Assembly (NCBI GenBank): GCA_015067665.1
Contig: SVLZ01000005.1
Coordinates: 1 to 58,327 of the forward strand
Length of the DNA stretch: 58,327 nt
Direction: 5' to 3'
Source of the DNA: Oscillospiraceae bacterium
GTDB taxonomy: Bacteria; Bacillota; Clostridia; Oscillospirales; Oscillospiraceae
The position numbers were made by a program, and so were the translations under genes. Below, one piece after another: positions 1 through 8,411 of the stretch (its first letter is position 1; the number at the start of each line of letters is the position of its first letter). Under the pieces are notes generated by a model, which saw only the letters and a list, made by a program, of their open reading frames with translations, searched no databases and was not told where the DNA came from.

Positions 1-1006
1 GAACAAGATAGCCACCAGCCTCTAAGTCGCTCACAATCTGCTTACGGGCTTCATAGCGGTCAAGACCCTGATACTTACCGCCAAACTCGTTGACAACACC
101 GTTGTCGTCAAGAACACGAATGACCTCAAGATTGTGGCGCAAACCCACCTCAAAGTCATTGGGGTCGTGGGCAGGGGTCATCTTCACGCAGCCGGTTCCG
201 AATTCCATCTCTGCATAATCGTCTGCAACAATGGGAATTTCCTTGTTAACGAGAGGCAGGATAACCTTTTTACCAACAATATCTTTGTAGCGCTCATCGT
301 TGGGATTGACACAGACACCGGTATCACCAAGCATGGTCTCGGGACGGGTAGTTGCAACAACAACCTCGCCGCTGCCGTCCGCCATAGGATAGCGGATATG
401 CCACAGATGGCCGGGCTTATCCACATACTCGACCTCAGCGTCGGACAGCGCGGTGACGCAGTGGGGACACCAGTTAATGATACGGCTGCCCTTATAGATA
501 AGATTCTTCTCATACAGGGAAACGAAAACCTCACGGACAGCGGCGCTGCAGCCCTCGTCCATCGTAAACCGCGCCCGCTCCCAATCGCAGGATGCGCCCA
601 GCTTCTTCTGCTGCTCCACGATCCGATTGCCGTACTTATGCTTCCAGTCCCAAACGCGCTCTAAGAACTTTTCGCGACCAAGATCGTAACGGGTCAAACC
701 CTCTTTCACTCGCAGCTCTTCTTCTACCTTAATTTGGGTAGCAATACCGGCGTGGTCCACACCGGGAAGCCACAGAGCGTTATAGCCCTGCATCCGCTTG
801 AAGCGGATCAGAGTATCCTGCAAGGTCGCGTCCATTGCGTGACCCATATGCAGCTGACCGGTAACATTTGGAGGGGGCATTACGATGGTAAAAGGCTTCT
901 TCGTTCTGTCCGTGCCGGGACGGAAAAAGCCGCCATCCTCCCACATCTTATAAATTTGCGCTTCTACCTGTTGGGGCTCGTAAACCTTCGGCAGTTCTCT
1001 TGCCAT
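1..1006 (-). CDS. valS: Valine-tRNA ligase, N-terminal part (runs off the window)
   Basis: Class I aminoacyl-tRNA synthetase charging tRNA-Val in the cytoplasm. The minus strand translates from an ATG at 1006 (start [13 protein letters not shown]) without a stop to base 1, giving about 335 residues of a protein normally near 880. Visible are the HIGH-type motif as HMGH after NVTGQL, and the CP1 editing domain motif [11 protein letters not shown], which hydrolyses mischarged Thr-tRNA. The KMSKS loop and anticodon-binding domain lie outside. An AAGGAG ribosome binding site sits 8 bases upstream. A T-box leader with its own promoter precedes the gene, so expression should rise when uncharged tRNA-Val accumulates. 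Identity is certain; the gene is partial only because of the window edge. Confidence 0.97.
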   Translation of the reverse strand, partial: MARELPKVYEPQQVEAQIYKMWEDGGFFRPGTDRTKKPFTIVMPPPNVTGQLHMGHAMDATLQDTLIRFKRMQGYNALWLPGVDHAGIATQIKVEEELRVKEGLTRYDLGREKFLERVWDWKHKYGNRIVEQQKKLGASCDWERARFTMDEGCSAAVREVFVSLYEKNLIYKGSRIINWCPHCVTALSDAEVEYVDKPGHLWHIRYPMADGSGEVVVATTRPETMLGDTGVCVNPNDERYKDIVGKKVILPLVNKEIPIVADDYAEMEFGTGCVKMTPAHDPNDFEVGLRHNLEVIRVLDDNGVVNEFGGKYQGLDRYEARKQIVSDLEAGGYLV

Positions 1007-1019
1007 ATTCCTTCACTCC

Positions 1020-1252
1020 TTAAAATAAAAACGCCCTGAGAAAAATCTCAGGGCGAAAAGATTTCCGCGGTACCACCTGAATTCCACGAAGGGCACTCAA
1101 TTGCTATAACGGGCAAACCCGGACTTTCCTACTGCATTTCAGGAAATCAGCTCAAGGGCGACAATCCGAAGAAGCACTGTATGCTTTCACCAACCGCACA
1201 CTCTCTAAAAGTGCTACACTCCCGGAAACTCCCTGTCGAAGCCTTATAATAT
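1020..1252 (-). promoter_or_regulatory. T-box riboswitch leader of valS
   Basis: On the minus strand the leader contains the conserved T-box core GGTGGTACCGCGG (1065-1077), which forms the antiterminator bulge that binds the uncharged tRNA acceptor end. It is followed by an intrinsic terminator with arms 1046-1055 and 1032-1041 and a T-rich tail. The upstream part folds as Stem I, but I do not assign the specifier codon. Position directly before valS makes tRNA-Val the expected ligand. Confidence 0.93.
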
Positions 1253-1258
1253 GGGGAT

Positions 1259-1287
1259 AATTTAACATAAATGCGCTAATATGTCAA
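1259..1287 (-). promoter_or_regulatory. Sigma-A promoter of the valS T-box
   Basis: Minus strand: -35 TTGACA (1282-1287), 17-base spacer, -10 TAAATT (1259-1264). Transcription would start near 1252, at the 5' end of the T-box. Confidence 0.75.
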
Positions 1288-1297
1288 CTGTAAATAA

Positions 1298-2146
1298 TCA
1301 AAAAATATACTCCGTTATAAGCCAATAGATCAGTCGAACAGCCAAGGCAATGCCGATCGGGATCAGACAGCACACAAGGACGATCACAAATAAGCCAATC
1401 ATAAAGCTATGGTATACCTGCAGCCCGCCAAGGATTCCGCTGACGACCGTAGTACCAAAAATGCCCGTTACGATTGTAAAAGCAAGTGCAAGTAACAGAT
1501 AAGCCTTTGCGCCCGGAATTGCCGTTTTTATGTCAGCCGGACTCAGTGAAATATGCAGGGAGATGGATATGATCACAAGAAGAGCTAAATTCTGCAATAT
1601 TTCAGGCGCACTGCCGGAACCGATTTCCTTAAACATATTGGGCAGCATTTTGAATCCCTCTGCCAGCAAACCGCCGCCATCGTCTCCTGCAGCAATCAAA
1701 GAACCTGCTGAAGCAAAGTAAGTTTGGATCGTATTGGGGAAGCATGCAAAAAGCGTAAAGACAAGCATAAGTATTCCGCTGAAAATCGGTCCAAGGCTGA
1801 TAAACAGCTCGCCAATTTCGTGATAAACTTTATGGACGTAGTTTTTGTTTGGTCTGGGATGGCACGTAACGGAGCCAAATAATCCGTCCTCCATTCCCTT
1901 GGCGCGCCAAAGCACAATTTTATCAATTTTATTGTCAAAAATCAGCGCCATAGCAGCATGTCCCAGTTCGTGTATGGGTGTTCCGATGATGGAGATCGCT
2001 GCAATAAAACCGCCGCCAACACTACCGCCTACCATATTGCAAAAGAACCGCTCGCAGGCATGGACAAGAAATGCACATAAGATTATACTGCCAATGGTGT
2101 AAAAAACAATTTGCAAATAATAAACGATAAACTGACTAATATCCAC
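1298..2146 (-). CDS. M50-like membrane zinc metalloprotease, putative
   Basis: A 282-residue polytopic membrane protein with HELGH at about residue 59, the zinc-binding HExxH of site-2-protease-like (M50) enzymes, inside the context IGTPIHELGHAAMALIF next to a hydrophobic segment. Five or so further hydrophobic helices follow. A second metal ligand motif of the NxxPxxxLDG kind is not obvious, so this may be a divergent zincin or a non-proteolytic homologue. The first possible start (GTG at 2155) overlaps the Shine-Dalgarno; the GTG at 2146 is spaced six bases from GAGGTG and is preferred. The gene is divergent from the glycosyltransferase gene. Substrate unknown. Confidence 0.65.
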   Translation of the reverse strand: MDISQFIVYYLQIVFYTIGSIILCAFLVHACERFFCNMVGGSVGGGFIAAISIIGTPIHELGHAAMALIFDNKIDKIVLWRAKGMEDGLFGSVTCHPRPNKNYVHKVYHEIGELFISLGPIFSGILMLVFTLFACFPNTIQTYFASAGSLIAAGDDGGGLLAEGFKMLPNMFKEIGSGSAPEILQNLALLVIISISLHISLSPADIKTAIPGAKAYLLLALAFTIVTGIFGTTVVSGILGGLQVYHSFMIGLFVIVLVCCLIPIGIALAVRLIYWLITEYIF

Positions 2147-2179
2147 AATTGTCACCTCGATTTTCCATAGTATACTGTA

Positions 2180-2208
2180 ATCCTATAAGAATCCATCCGA
2201 ATTGTCAA
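2180..2208 (-). promoter_or_regulatory. Promoter of the M50-like gene
   Basis: Minus strand: TTGACA (2203-2208), 17-base spacer, TAGGAT (2180-2185). Back to back with the promoter at 2218-2246. Confidence 0.6.
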
Positions 2209-2217
2209 CCAACTTTC

Positions 2218-2246
2218 TTGACTGCAATGGAAATAATGTATATAAT
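2218..2246 (+). promoter_or_regulatory. Sigma-A promoter of the glycosyltransferase gene
   Basis: TTGACT (2218-2223), 17-base spacer, perfect TATAAT (2241-2246). Transcription would start near 2253, which rules out the upstream ATG at 2202 as translation start. Confidence 0.8.
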
Positions 2247-2276
2247 AAGTTAAAATATATTATGGATGTGAAACCT

Positions 2277-3221
2277 ATGAAACTCTCTCTGGTTGTCCCC
2301 TGCTATAATGAAGCAGAAAATGTGGCCGCTTTTCAGGATGCTGTTATCGGCGCCTTTGCTGGCTGCGGCTATGATTATGAGATCGTCTTTGTGGACGACG
2401 GCAGCAAGGATGCCACCTACCACAATTTGAAGAAGCTTCACGAAGCCCAAAGATGCCCGGTAAAGGTCATTCGCCTTTCTCGGAACTTTGGCAAAGAATC
2501 CGCTATTTATGCAGGCCTTAGCAATGCAGACGGTGATTATATCTCCTTTATCGATGCGGACTTGCAGCAGCGTCCGGAAATCGTGCGGGATATGGTAATA
2601 AAGCTTGATGAAGATCCGGAGATCGACATTGTTGCCGCCTATCAGGATCGCCGGGGCGAGGGCAAGGTCCTGTCCTTTTTCAAGAAGTCCTTTTATTCTG
2701 TTATAAATAAGCTTTCCGATGTCGCGCTCCGGGCAGATGCCAGCGACTTCCGCACCTTCCGCCGCAGTGTGGCAGAAAGTCTCCTGACCGTTGCAGAGTA
2801 TCACCGTTTTTCTAAAGGCATCTTTGCGTGGGTCGGCTATAACACCCACTTTATTCCCTATGTGGCAGAGGCACGCAGAGCTGGCACTACAAAATGGAGT
2901 TTCAAGAAGCTGCTGAACTATGCCATTGAGGGCATCATCGGCTATTCCACAAAGCCTCTGCGGATTGCCACCGCTTTAGGCACCCTGACAGCGATTACCG
3001 CGTTTCTGTATTTACTATTTGTGGTAATCCAGAAGCTTTTCTTCGGCATTGCAATTCCCGGTTATGCCACGATCATTGTGCTGATCCTGCTTCTTGGCGG
3101 TGTACAACTTCTGTGCATTGGCATTATCGGCGAATATGTTGGCAGAACCTTCGAGCAATCCAAAGACCGCCCCATTTATATTGCGAAGGATATTCTCACT
3201 TATAATCAGGAGTCCAAGTAA
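2277..3221 (+). CDS. Family 2 glycosyltransferase, GtrB/DPM1-like, membrane-anchored
   Basis: A 314-residue GT2 enzyme predicted to transfer a sugar from a nucleotide donor to a polyprenyl phosphate at the inner face of the membrane. Motifs in order: SLVVPCYNEAENV at the N-terminus, FVDDGSKD, the metal-binding DADLQQ, and the acceptor-side region RRAGTTKWSFKKL. Two C-terminal membrane helices (about residues 225-285) match the GtrB/YkcC/ArnC group. The ATG at 2277 is chosen because it lies downstream of the predicted transcription start and opens the conserved N-terminus; its ribosome binding site is poor, and ATG at 2262 is an alternative. No flippase or glycan gene sits nearby, so the acceptor is unknown. 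Confidence 0.88.
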   Translation: MKLSLVVPCYNEAENVAAFQDAVIGAFAGCGYDYEIVFVDDGSKDATYHNLKKLHEAQRCPVKVIRLSRNFGKESAIYAGLSNADGDYISFIDADLQQRPEIVRDMVIKLDEDPEIDIVAAYQDRRGEGKVLSFFKKSFYSVINKLSDVALRADASDFRTFRRSVAESLLTVAEYHRFSKGIFAWVGYNTHFIPYVAEARRAGTTKWSFKKLLNYAIEGIIGYSTKPLRIATALGTLTAITAFLYLLFVVIQKLFFGIAIPGYATIIVLILLLGGVQLLCIGIIGEYVGRTFEQSKDRPIYIAKDILTYNQESK

Positions 3222-3265
3222 GCGTAGCCTCCGAATCATCGATAATATTAGCGAATATATTTTAG

Positions 3266-3295
3266 AAAACGGTGTGATTAAGCTCACACCGTTTT
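3266..3295. terminator. Bidirectional intrinsic terminator
   Basis: Perfect 12-base stem AAAACGGTGTGA / TCACACCGTTTT (arms 3266-3277 and 3284-3295), A-rich before and T-rich after. It serves the glycosyltransferase gene (plus) and the BlaR1-like gene ending at 3324 (minus). Confidence 0.88.
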
Positions 3296-3323
3296 CTTTT
3301 CGTAGCATATGCAAACCTGTCGA

Positions 3324-4817
3324 TTATGGTTGTTTTGGTCCATAAAACGCATGGATCACTTCCTCTCCCGTGCCGGAATAGCCTTCCCCATCGCTGTGCA
3401 CAGGATCTATCTGCAAGTGAAGATACCAACCATCTGTTTCTTGGACACCATCCGCGCAATAGGTAATTGCCCGATCATAATCCGCCGGCTGACCGCCGTC
3501 TATTTGTCGAATAATATACCGATCAGCCTGCGCCATTTCTCTGATGGTATCCTGCGGGAGATACTTGATGGCCTCTAGATAATTTTGCAGCAGAAAAATC
3601 CGTCCTTGCTCGACCCATTCCGTTGGCTCCATCATAACATACTTTCCTTCATCCGGAAAAACCCTGAGTTGTGCGAGATACGTCGTATGGGCATTACTGA
3701 AAAAATAGCGTATAGCCTGGGAGCCTGCCCAGTTAAAATTTGAATCCACCGTTAAAGCAAAGTTGTTGGAATTTGTATAGATATTACTCGATTCCCAGTC
3801 TTCTATATCCAGTATGCGCTTCACAATGGCGCTTGGCTCAAGATGGGAAATATTATTCCCCTTCATTAAGAAATCTCGTGGAGGCATTGGATTGGTCAAA
3901 AAACAGATCGCGACACTTATGCAGGTAATAACTGTCAAAGTAATTGCAAGCGTAGTTGGCTTTTTGTGCTCCATCACTGACTTTACGCGCTCTCTTATGC
4001 CAATTTCGCCGAAAGCAAGGGGACAAACTGTAATTACGGTGCGATTGATACTGCAATCTACAAGTGTTTGTGTGTATTGGGCTCGTTGCTCGTTTACAAG
4101 GTTCTTGATAACGCTTTCATCACAGGCGAGCTCGATATCGCGGCAAAAAAGCACATATGCGACCCAAATCAACGGATTAAACCAATAGACCGTCAAAAGA
4201 AGAAAACCGATAGGTTTCCAAAGATTGTCCTTCCGAGCTATATGGGCCTGCTCGTGGGCAACAATATATTGAGTATCATGACCGTCAACTCCAAAGGGTA
4301 GGTAGATTCTCGGGTTAATGATTCCCAAAACAAACGGTGAGCTTATATTCTCGCTTCGGTAGATATTATCTTTATAGTAAACTGCCGTACTTACCCTACG
4401 GCACAATCGCCAATAAGAAACTGAGGCATATGCAATTAAGGATAAAATGCCAATACACCAAATTACTGTGAGCAGGGACATAGTGCGAAAGCCGTTCTCT
4501 GGAGGAACTGTTACGCCTTCGAAATAATGATCACCAAGATATTCGTTTATAAGGTCATCAACCGATCCGACCCCGGTCCGTATCTCAAAACGCGGTCCGG
4601 AAATCACTGTCTCAGGAATTGTCTCTGCGCTTGGTATCAGGCTCATTGCGCTCTCTATAGAAAATGGGCAGATCAGTCTGATCGCCACAATGCCCCAAAG
4701 CAAAACATTGGCCCATTTTGGAGCTTTCTTTAGAGCAAGGCGAAGCAACAGCACCACTAAAATTAGCCAACTTACAGATATACTTATGTTAATTATCTTC
4801 AGAAAAATCCTATTCAT
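3324..4817 (-). CDS. BlaR1/MecR1-type M56 membrane metalloprotease (signal sensor)
   Basis: A 497-residue protein with BlaR1 architecture: N-terminal hydrophobic helices, a cytoplasmic M56 zinc protease domain with HEQAH at about residue 188 and the downstream CDES motif near 225, a further membrane helix near 290, and an exported C-terminal domain. In the family, ligand sensing activates the protease, which inactivates the partner repressor. The C-terminal domain here (about 300-497) shows no penicillin-binding SxxK or KTG motifs, so the signal is probably not a beta-lactam recognised by acylation. Its start overlaps the stop of the repressor gene (4814-4817, ATGA), indicating translational coupling. 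Confidence 0.85.
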   Translation of the reverse strand: MNRIFLKIINISISVSWLILVVLLLRLALKKAPKWANVLLWGIVAIRLICPFSIESAMSLIPSAETIPETVISGPRFEIRTGVGSVDDLINEYLGDHYFEGVTVPPENGFRTMSLLTVIWCIGILSLIAYASVSYWRLCRRVSTAVYYKDNIYRSENISSPFVLGIINPRIYLPFGVDGHDTQYIVAHEQAHIARKDNLWKPIGFLLLTVYWFNPLIWVAYVLFCRDIELACDESVIKNLVNEQRAQYTQTLVDCSINRTVITVCPLAFGEIGIRERVKSVMEHKKPTTLAITLTVITCISVAICFLTNPMPPRDFLMKGNNISHLEPSAIVKRILDIEDWESSNIYTNSNNFALTVDSNFNWAGSQAIRYFFSNAHTTYLAQLRVFPDEGKYVMMEPTEWVEQGRIFLLQNYLEAIKYLPQDTIREMAQADRYIIRQIDGGQPADYDRAITYCADGVQETDGWYLHLQIDPVHSDGEGYSGTGEEVIHAFYGPKQP

Positions 4818-5185
4818 TGAGGAGCTCCTTTCCGGATACGATCGATCATACGCTGTACCTCGCTCAGTTCTTCCTCAGACATATTTTGATGCTTCGTAAA
4901 TGCAGCAATAAACGCAGGAAGCGAGCCCGCAAACCGCTTTTCCACCAGCACGTCAATCTCATACGCCTGCGCCGCATCCTTGGAGACAAGAGATGTAATG
5001 ATTCCGTTGTTATTTTGCAAAACCCCGCGCTCCCCAAGTCGTTTGATAACCGTGTAGGTAGTTGTTCGTTTCCATCCGAGCTGGTCGCGGCAAAGCCTCG
5101 CAAGCTCAACAGCTGTCGCCGGTTCATGCTCCCACATAATTAAACAAAAACGATATTCACTTTCGTGTATCTTTGGAATTGTCAT
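4814..5185 (-). CDS. BlaI/MecI/CopY-family transcriptional repressor
   Basis: A 123-residue winged-helix repressor. It begins with IHESEYRFCLIMWEHEPATA, continues with the recognition helix region GWKRTTTYTVIKRLGERGVL, and ends with a helical dimerisation domain, all as in BlaI. In this family the dimer blocks its own operon until cleaved by the co-encoded M56 protease, the next gene here. The ATG at 5185 has AAAGGGAG seven bases upstream. Twin operators with GTCTA-N6-TAGAC symmetry overlap the promoter, so autoregulation is strongly indicated. Confidence 0.93.
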   Translation of the reverse strand: MTIPKIHESEYRFCLIMWEHEPATAVELARLCRDQLGWKRTTTYTVIKRLGERGVLQNNNGIITSLVSKDAAQAYEIDVLVEKRFAGSLPAFIAAFTKHQNMSEEELSEVQRMIDRIRKGAPQ

Positions 5186-5200
5186 ACTTACACTCCCTTT

Positions 5201-5242
5201 GTCTAATGCTGTAGACTGTAACCTTAGTCTACAACATTAGAC
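5201..5242. promoter_or_regulatory. Twin BlaI-type operators
   Basis: Two dyads, GTCTAATGCTGTAGAC (5201-5216) and GTCTACAACATTAGAC (5227-5242), each with GTCTA-N6-TAGAC symmetry and centres 26 bases apart. They are also inverted copies of each other with one difference. The second covers the -10 element and adjoining spacer. Confidence 0.82.
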
Positions 5243-5254
5243 AGAGGAAGTCAA
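5226..5254 (-). promoter_or_regulatory. Promoter of the BlaI/BlaR1-like operon
   Basis: Minus strand: TTGACT (5249-5254), 17-base spacer, TAGACT (5226-5231). The -10 lies within the upstream operator dyad. Confidence 0.75.
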
Positions 5255-5318
5255 TAGGAATTTAGAATAAACCTCACCTCAGCATTGCATTAGAACCGGT
5301 GCCTCTCCAAAAAGAAAA

Positions 5319-5338
5319 GGACGCCGATTAAGGCGTCC
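5319..5338 (-). terminator. Intrinsic terminator of the dacA-udg operon
   Basis: GGACGCC/GGCGTCC stem (arms 5332-5338 and 5319-5325) followed on the minus strand by a T-rich tract. The TAA stop of the glycosylase gene lies in the loop. Confidence 0.75.
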
Positions 5339-5906
5339 TTTCTTGCATATTTGCGTGTACCTCATGGAGTTTTTCTTCAACGGAAAGTAAATCCATAAAC
5401 GTCTCCGGACGCTTTGAAACATCCCGCAGCAGCGCAGACGGATGATAGATTGCCGTCATCCAAGTGCCGTTACGGCAGATCCAAGTGCCGTGTTCCCGCG
5501 TGATGCGGTATTCAGGGTCAATGATCCGCCTTGCGGCAATGCGGCCAAGACATACGATTATTTGCGGCTTTACAAGTTCGACCTGCCGTCTCAGGTAGCC
5601 GATACAAGCATCCTGCTCCTCATCCTGGGGATCCCGATTTCCGGGCGGTCTGCATTTAACAACATTCGCAATATAGCAGTTGCGTCGGTTAATGCCAATG
5701 ATAGAGAGCATATCATCAAGGAACTTACCGGCAGCGCCCACAAAAGGCTCGCCCTGCAGATCTTCTTGCTCTCCCGGACCTTCCCCGATAAACATAATAT
5801 CCGCATCCTTTACACCGACGCCAAACACCACATTCTTTCTGGTCCTGCACAGGCCGCAGCGGGTGCAATCCTGACATAGCATCTCTAAGCTTTCCCACTC
5901 ACCCAT
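5328..5906 (-). CDS. Uracil-DNA glycosylase, family 4 (Fe-S)
   Basis: Removes uracil from DNA as the first step of base-excision repair. The 192-residue protein starts with the cysteine motif CTRCGLCRTRKNVVFG, has the active-site block GEGPGEQEDLQGEPFVG, NVVKCRPPGNRDP with a further cluster cysteine, and the HPSALLR motif near the C-terminus. The cysteines match the 4Fe-4S cluster of type-4 enzymes. Its ATG overlaps the TGA of the upstream carboxypeptidase gene by one base, so the two are co-transcribed and coupled. Confidence 0.95.
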   Translation of the reverse strand: MGEWESLEMLCQDCTRCGLCRTRKNVVFGVGVKDADIMFIGEGPGEQEDLQGEPFVGAAGKFLDDMLSIIGINRRNCYIANVVKCRPPGNRDPQDEEQDACIGYLRRQVELVKPQIIVCLGRIAARRIIDPEYRITREHGTWICRNGTWMTAIYHPSALLRDVSKRPETFMDLLSVEEKLHEVHANMQERTP

Positions 5907-7288
5907 CAGCGATTTCTCTCCCTCTCTCTTTGTCTTTGACGTGCTGCAGCACGTTTTCGATAACGGACATTTCTGCGGTGGATGATCATACCAAAAATGC
6001 CAATTACCACAGCAAGGACTGTAATGATCACAACAATAACTGTCACAAGTGTAGAATCTGTCAGGTTTCTGTTTACCTCCTTCGGTACAGAAACCATAAC
6101 CCGGTTCGCAGCCAGCAGTTCCACCTCAGCGAGACATTTACCGCCATACCACACTTCCAGTTTTCCTTGTTTGGAGCCCGACTGTATGGGCGCAGTATAG
6201 GTCTTCCCCTCGTCATCGAAACGGTAAGTAAGCTCGTTCATATCCACATCTTTGGGTACAACAACTGTCTGTGTTTCGGACGGCACTAACACAAGGTCAT
6301 TATCGCCGTTAATAACAGGCCGCTGTGCAACGATCTGTCCCTCATACAGAACCTGACCAATGGCATACTTGGATATCGTGAGACTCAGCATTTGGCTGAT
6401 TTCCTTAAAACCGCCGTAAACTTCAAAAGTGTAGTTATCCGCAGCATACTGAGACTGGCTGCCGAAAACAATGGCAACCACCTCCATATTGCCGCTTTCA
6501 GCCGTAACAGCAACGTGACGCGTTCTGTCTGCAGCTACACCGGTACGACCACCGCTGACCCGCCTGTCGTAATAGGCTTCCTGCCGTGGGTCGATCAGGT
6601 AGTTACTGCTTTTCATCACTCGCTCAGCGGATTTCTCCGTTGCAGGCACAGTATAAGTCAGCGCACCAAAAATCTCCGTAAAGCCTTCGGTCCGACGTGC
6701 GGCTTTCATAATGCGAACCATATCGCGGGCAGTTGTGTACTGGTTGCGGCTTTGCAAACCGTGGGGGTCAACAAAATTTGTATTGCTGCAGCCAAGCTCC
6801 GCAGCGCGTGCATTCATAAGTGCAACAAAGTTTTGGACAGTACCGCCAATATGCTCCGCGATCACAGCGGCTGCGTCATTTGCAGAGCCGGTCAGCATAC
6901 AGTAAAGCAGATCGCACAGCTTCAGCGTCTCCCCTGCCACCAGCTTTGCGCTGGAAGAAGATGAAGAAACACTGCCAAGTGCCGTAGCTGTAACTGTTAC
7001 CTTCTCCTCTAAATCACCTTTTTCCAGCGCAAGAATGGCTGACATAATTTTCACAAAGCTTGCAGGATAGATTCTTTCGTCTATATTTTGCGCCAACATC
7101 ATTGTATCGCTGTTTAATTCGTAAACAATGGCAGCAGAAGCGTTAGTGATAGGCGCACCGTCTACCACAGCTGACTGCGCCTCGATGCCGCTGCAGTTGA
7201 CACTTAAATCTGCCTGTGCGAAAACGGGAAGGCACGTTGCGCTTATAAAAACCCAAAATATCAGGAAAATTATGCCAAATTTCTTCAT
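5906..7288 (-). CDS. D-alanyl-D-alanine carboxypeptidase (S11, DacA/DacF-like)
   Basis: Penicillin-binding protein predicted to trim the terminal D-Ala of peptidoglycan pentapeptides outside the membrane. The 460-residue sequence has a signal peptide (MKKFGIIFLIFWVFISATCL), the catalytic SxxK as SFVK, SxN as SAN in LTGSANDAA, a beta-rich PBP5 C-terminal domain, and a membrane anchor near 420-442 with a very basic cytoplasmic tail. The third motif, normally KTG, reads RTG (GGRTGVA), a substitution that may alter activity or substrate choice. RBS GGAG precedes the ATG. It has a strong promoter divergent from the comEA-like gene. Confidence 0.92.
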   Translation of the reverse strand: MKKFGIIFLIFWVFISATCLPVFAQADLSVNCSGIEAQSAVVDGAPITNASAAIVYELNSDTMMLAQNIDERIYPASFVKIMSAILALEKGDLEEKVTVTATALGSVSSSSSSAKLVAGETLKLCDLLYCMLTGSANDAAAVIAEHIGGTVQNFVALMNARAAELGCSNTNFVDPHGLQSRNQYTTARDMVRIMKAARRTEGFTEIFGALTYTVPATEKSAERVMKSSNYLIDPRQEAYYDRRVSGGRTGVAADRTRHVAVTAESGNMEVVAIVFGSQSQYAADNYTFEVYGGFKEISQMLSLTISKYAIGQVLYEGQIVAQRPVINGDNDLVLVPSETQTVVVPKDVDMNELTYRFDDEGKTYTAPIQSGSKQGKLEVWYGGKCLAEVELLAANRVMVSVPKEVNRNLTDSTLVTVIVVIITVLAVVIGIFGMIIHRRNVRYRKRAAARQRQRERERNR

Positions 7289-7316
7289 ATTTTTGCTCCA
7301 ATATCAAACCGCGGAC

Positions 7317-7344
7317 TTGTCCTCGGAGAAATTTTGTGTATAAT
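7317..7344 (+). promoter_or_regulatory. Promoter of the comEA-like/two-component operon
   Basis: TTGTCC (7317-7322), 16-base spacer, TATAAT (7339-7344). It lies face to face with the dacA promoter, with adjacent -10 elements. Confidence 0.55.
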
Positions 7345-7345
7345 G

Positions 7346-7374
7346 ATTATATCAGCAAAGAAAAAGTTAGTCAA
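7346..7374 (-). promoter_or_regulatory. Sigma-A promoter of the dacA operon
   Basis: Minus strand: TTGACT (7369-7374), 17-base spacer, perfect TATAAT (7346-7351). The -10 is one base from the -10 of the opposing promoter, so the two should compete. Confidence 0.82.
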
Positions 7375-7391
7375 TGGAGGAAGTGCGGGAT

Positions 7392-7733
7392 ATGAAAAAA
7401 TCAGGACTTTGGATTTATTTCATTATCCCTGCTATTTGTTTGCTTACACTAATCGGCATTTTTATATACCGCGGATTTTACCATAAGCCATTGGAATTAA
7501 GCAAAAATGCAATAATTGAACAAGGTGAAGGAAACGGCAAGGTAAATATTAACACTGCCGATACAGACACTTTGACGCTGCTTCCCGGTATTGGAGATGT
7601 AACTGCGCAAAAGATCATCAAATACAGAGAAAAACACGGTCCCTTTCGTAAAACGGAGGACATAAAAAGGGTCTCCGGCATTGGGGACAAGACCTATGAA
7701 AATATTCGCAAATACATTACGGTTGGAGGATAA
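7392..7733 (+). CDS. ComEA-like helix-hairpin-helix protein, membrane-anchored
   Basis: A 113-residue protein with a short basic N-terminus, one membrane helix (about residues 7-25) and a C-terminal double helix-hairpin-helix: INTADTDTLTLLPGIGDVTA and RVSGIGDKTYENIRKYI. This matches the DNA-binding domain of ComEA, which holds incoming DNA outside the membrane during transformation. It is shorter than B. subtilis ComEA and has no SLBB domain. No comEC or comEB is nearby, so a competence role is only inferred. The ATG at 7392 is preferred over 7374, because the earlier codon is fused to the GGAGG ribosome binding site. It is followed after three bases by a two-component system. Confidence 0.8.
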   Translation: MKKSGLWIYFIIPAICLLTLIGIFIYRGFYHKPLELSKNAIIEQGEGNGKVNINTADTDTLTLLPGIGDVTAQKIIKYREKHGPFRKTEDIKRVSGIGDKTYENIRKYITVGG

Positions 7734-7736
7734 GCT

Positions 7737-8411
7737 ATGAAAATATTGATTGTTGATGACGAGGAACTGTTGGTCAAAGGTATTCGCTTTAACTTACAGA
7801 ATGAAGGATATGAAACAATAACCGGAAGTGACGGTCTGCAGGCTGTAGCACTTGCGCAGGAGGAAAAACCAGACCTTATCATTTTGGACGTAATGATGCC
7901 GAATATGGACGGTCTTACCGCCTGCTCACGTATCCGCGCATTTTCCGATGTACCGATCATTCTGCTGACCGCGAAGGTAGATGATATGGATAAGCTCTTA
8001 GGCTTTGACAATGGCGCAGACGATTATATTACGAAGCCATTTAATATTCTCGAATTAAAAGCACGTATCCGGGCGCTGCTTCGACGTAGCGCACACAAGG
8101 AAACCCATGGCAATCTGCTGACCATCGGCTGCATCACATTAGATTTGGACGCAAGAAACGCTTATAAAGCAGGTACAGTTGTGGATCTAACTGCACGTGA
8201 ATATGATATGATCGAGTTTTTAATGAAAAACCCAAATAAGGTCTACTCAAGAGAGAATTTGCTTGATAGCATCTGGACCTATGAATATAAAAGTGACATC
8301 CGCACTGTTGATGTGCACATCCGCAGATTACGGGAGAAGCTGGAGGATGATCCGGCCGATCCAAAGTATATTATGACGAAATGGGGCGTTGGCTATTTCT
8401 TCCGCAAATAG
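7737..8411 (+). CDS. OmpR/PhoB-family response regulator
   Basis: A 224-residue two-domain regulator. The receiver domain has the acidic pair in LIVDDEE, phospho-acceptor Asp51 in LIILDVMMPNMDG, the Thr of LLTAK and the conserved Lys of ITKPF. The C-terminal winged helix includes DLTAREYDMIEFLM and VDVHIRRLREKLEDDP with the final hairpin GVGYFF. It should be phosphorylated by the adjacent histidine kinase and act as a transcription factor. The next gene starts 22 bases before its stop, so both are translated from one message. Targets are not evident. Confidence 0.95.
   Translation: MKILIVDDEELLVKGIRFNLQNEGYETITGSDGLQAVALAQEEKPDLIILDVMMPNMDGLTACSRIRAFSDVPIILLTAKVDDMDKLLGFDNGADDYITKPFNILELKARIRALLRRSAHKETHGNLLTIGCITLDLDARNAYKAGTVVDLTAREYDMIEFLMKNPNKVYSRENLLDSIWTYEYKSDIRTVDVHIRRLREKLEDDPADPKYIMTKWGVGYFFRK

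Noticed and set aside
134..664. 176-codon plus-strand frame inside valS
   Set aside because: The minus strand encodes clear valine-tRNA ligase motifs; the plus frame is a shadow.
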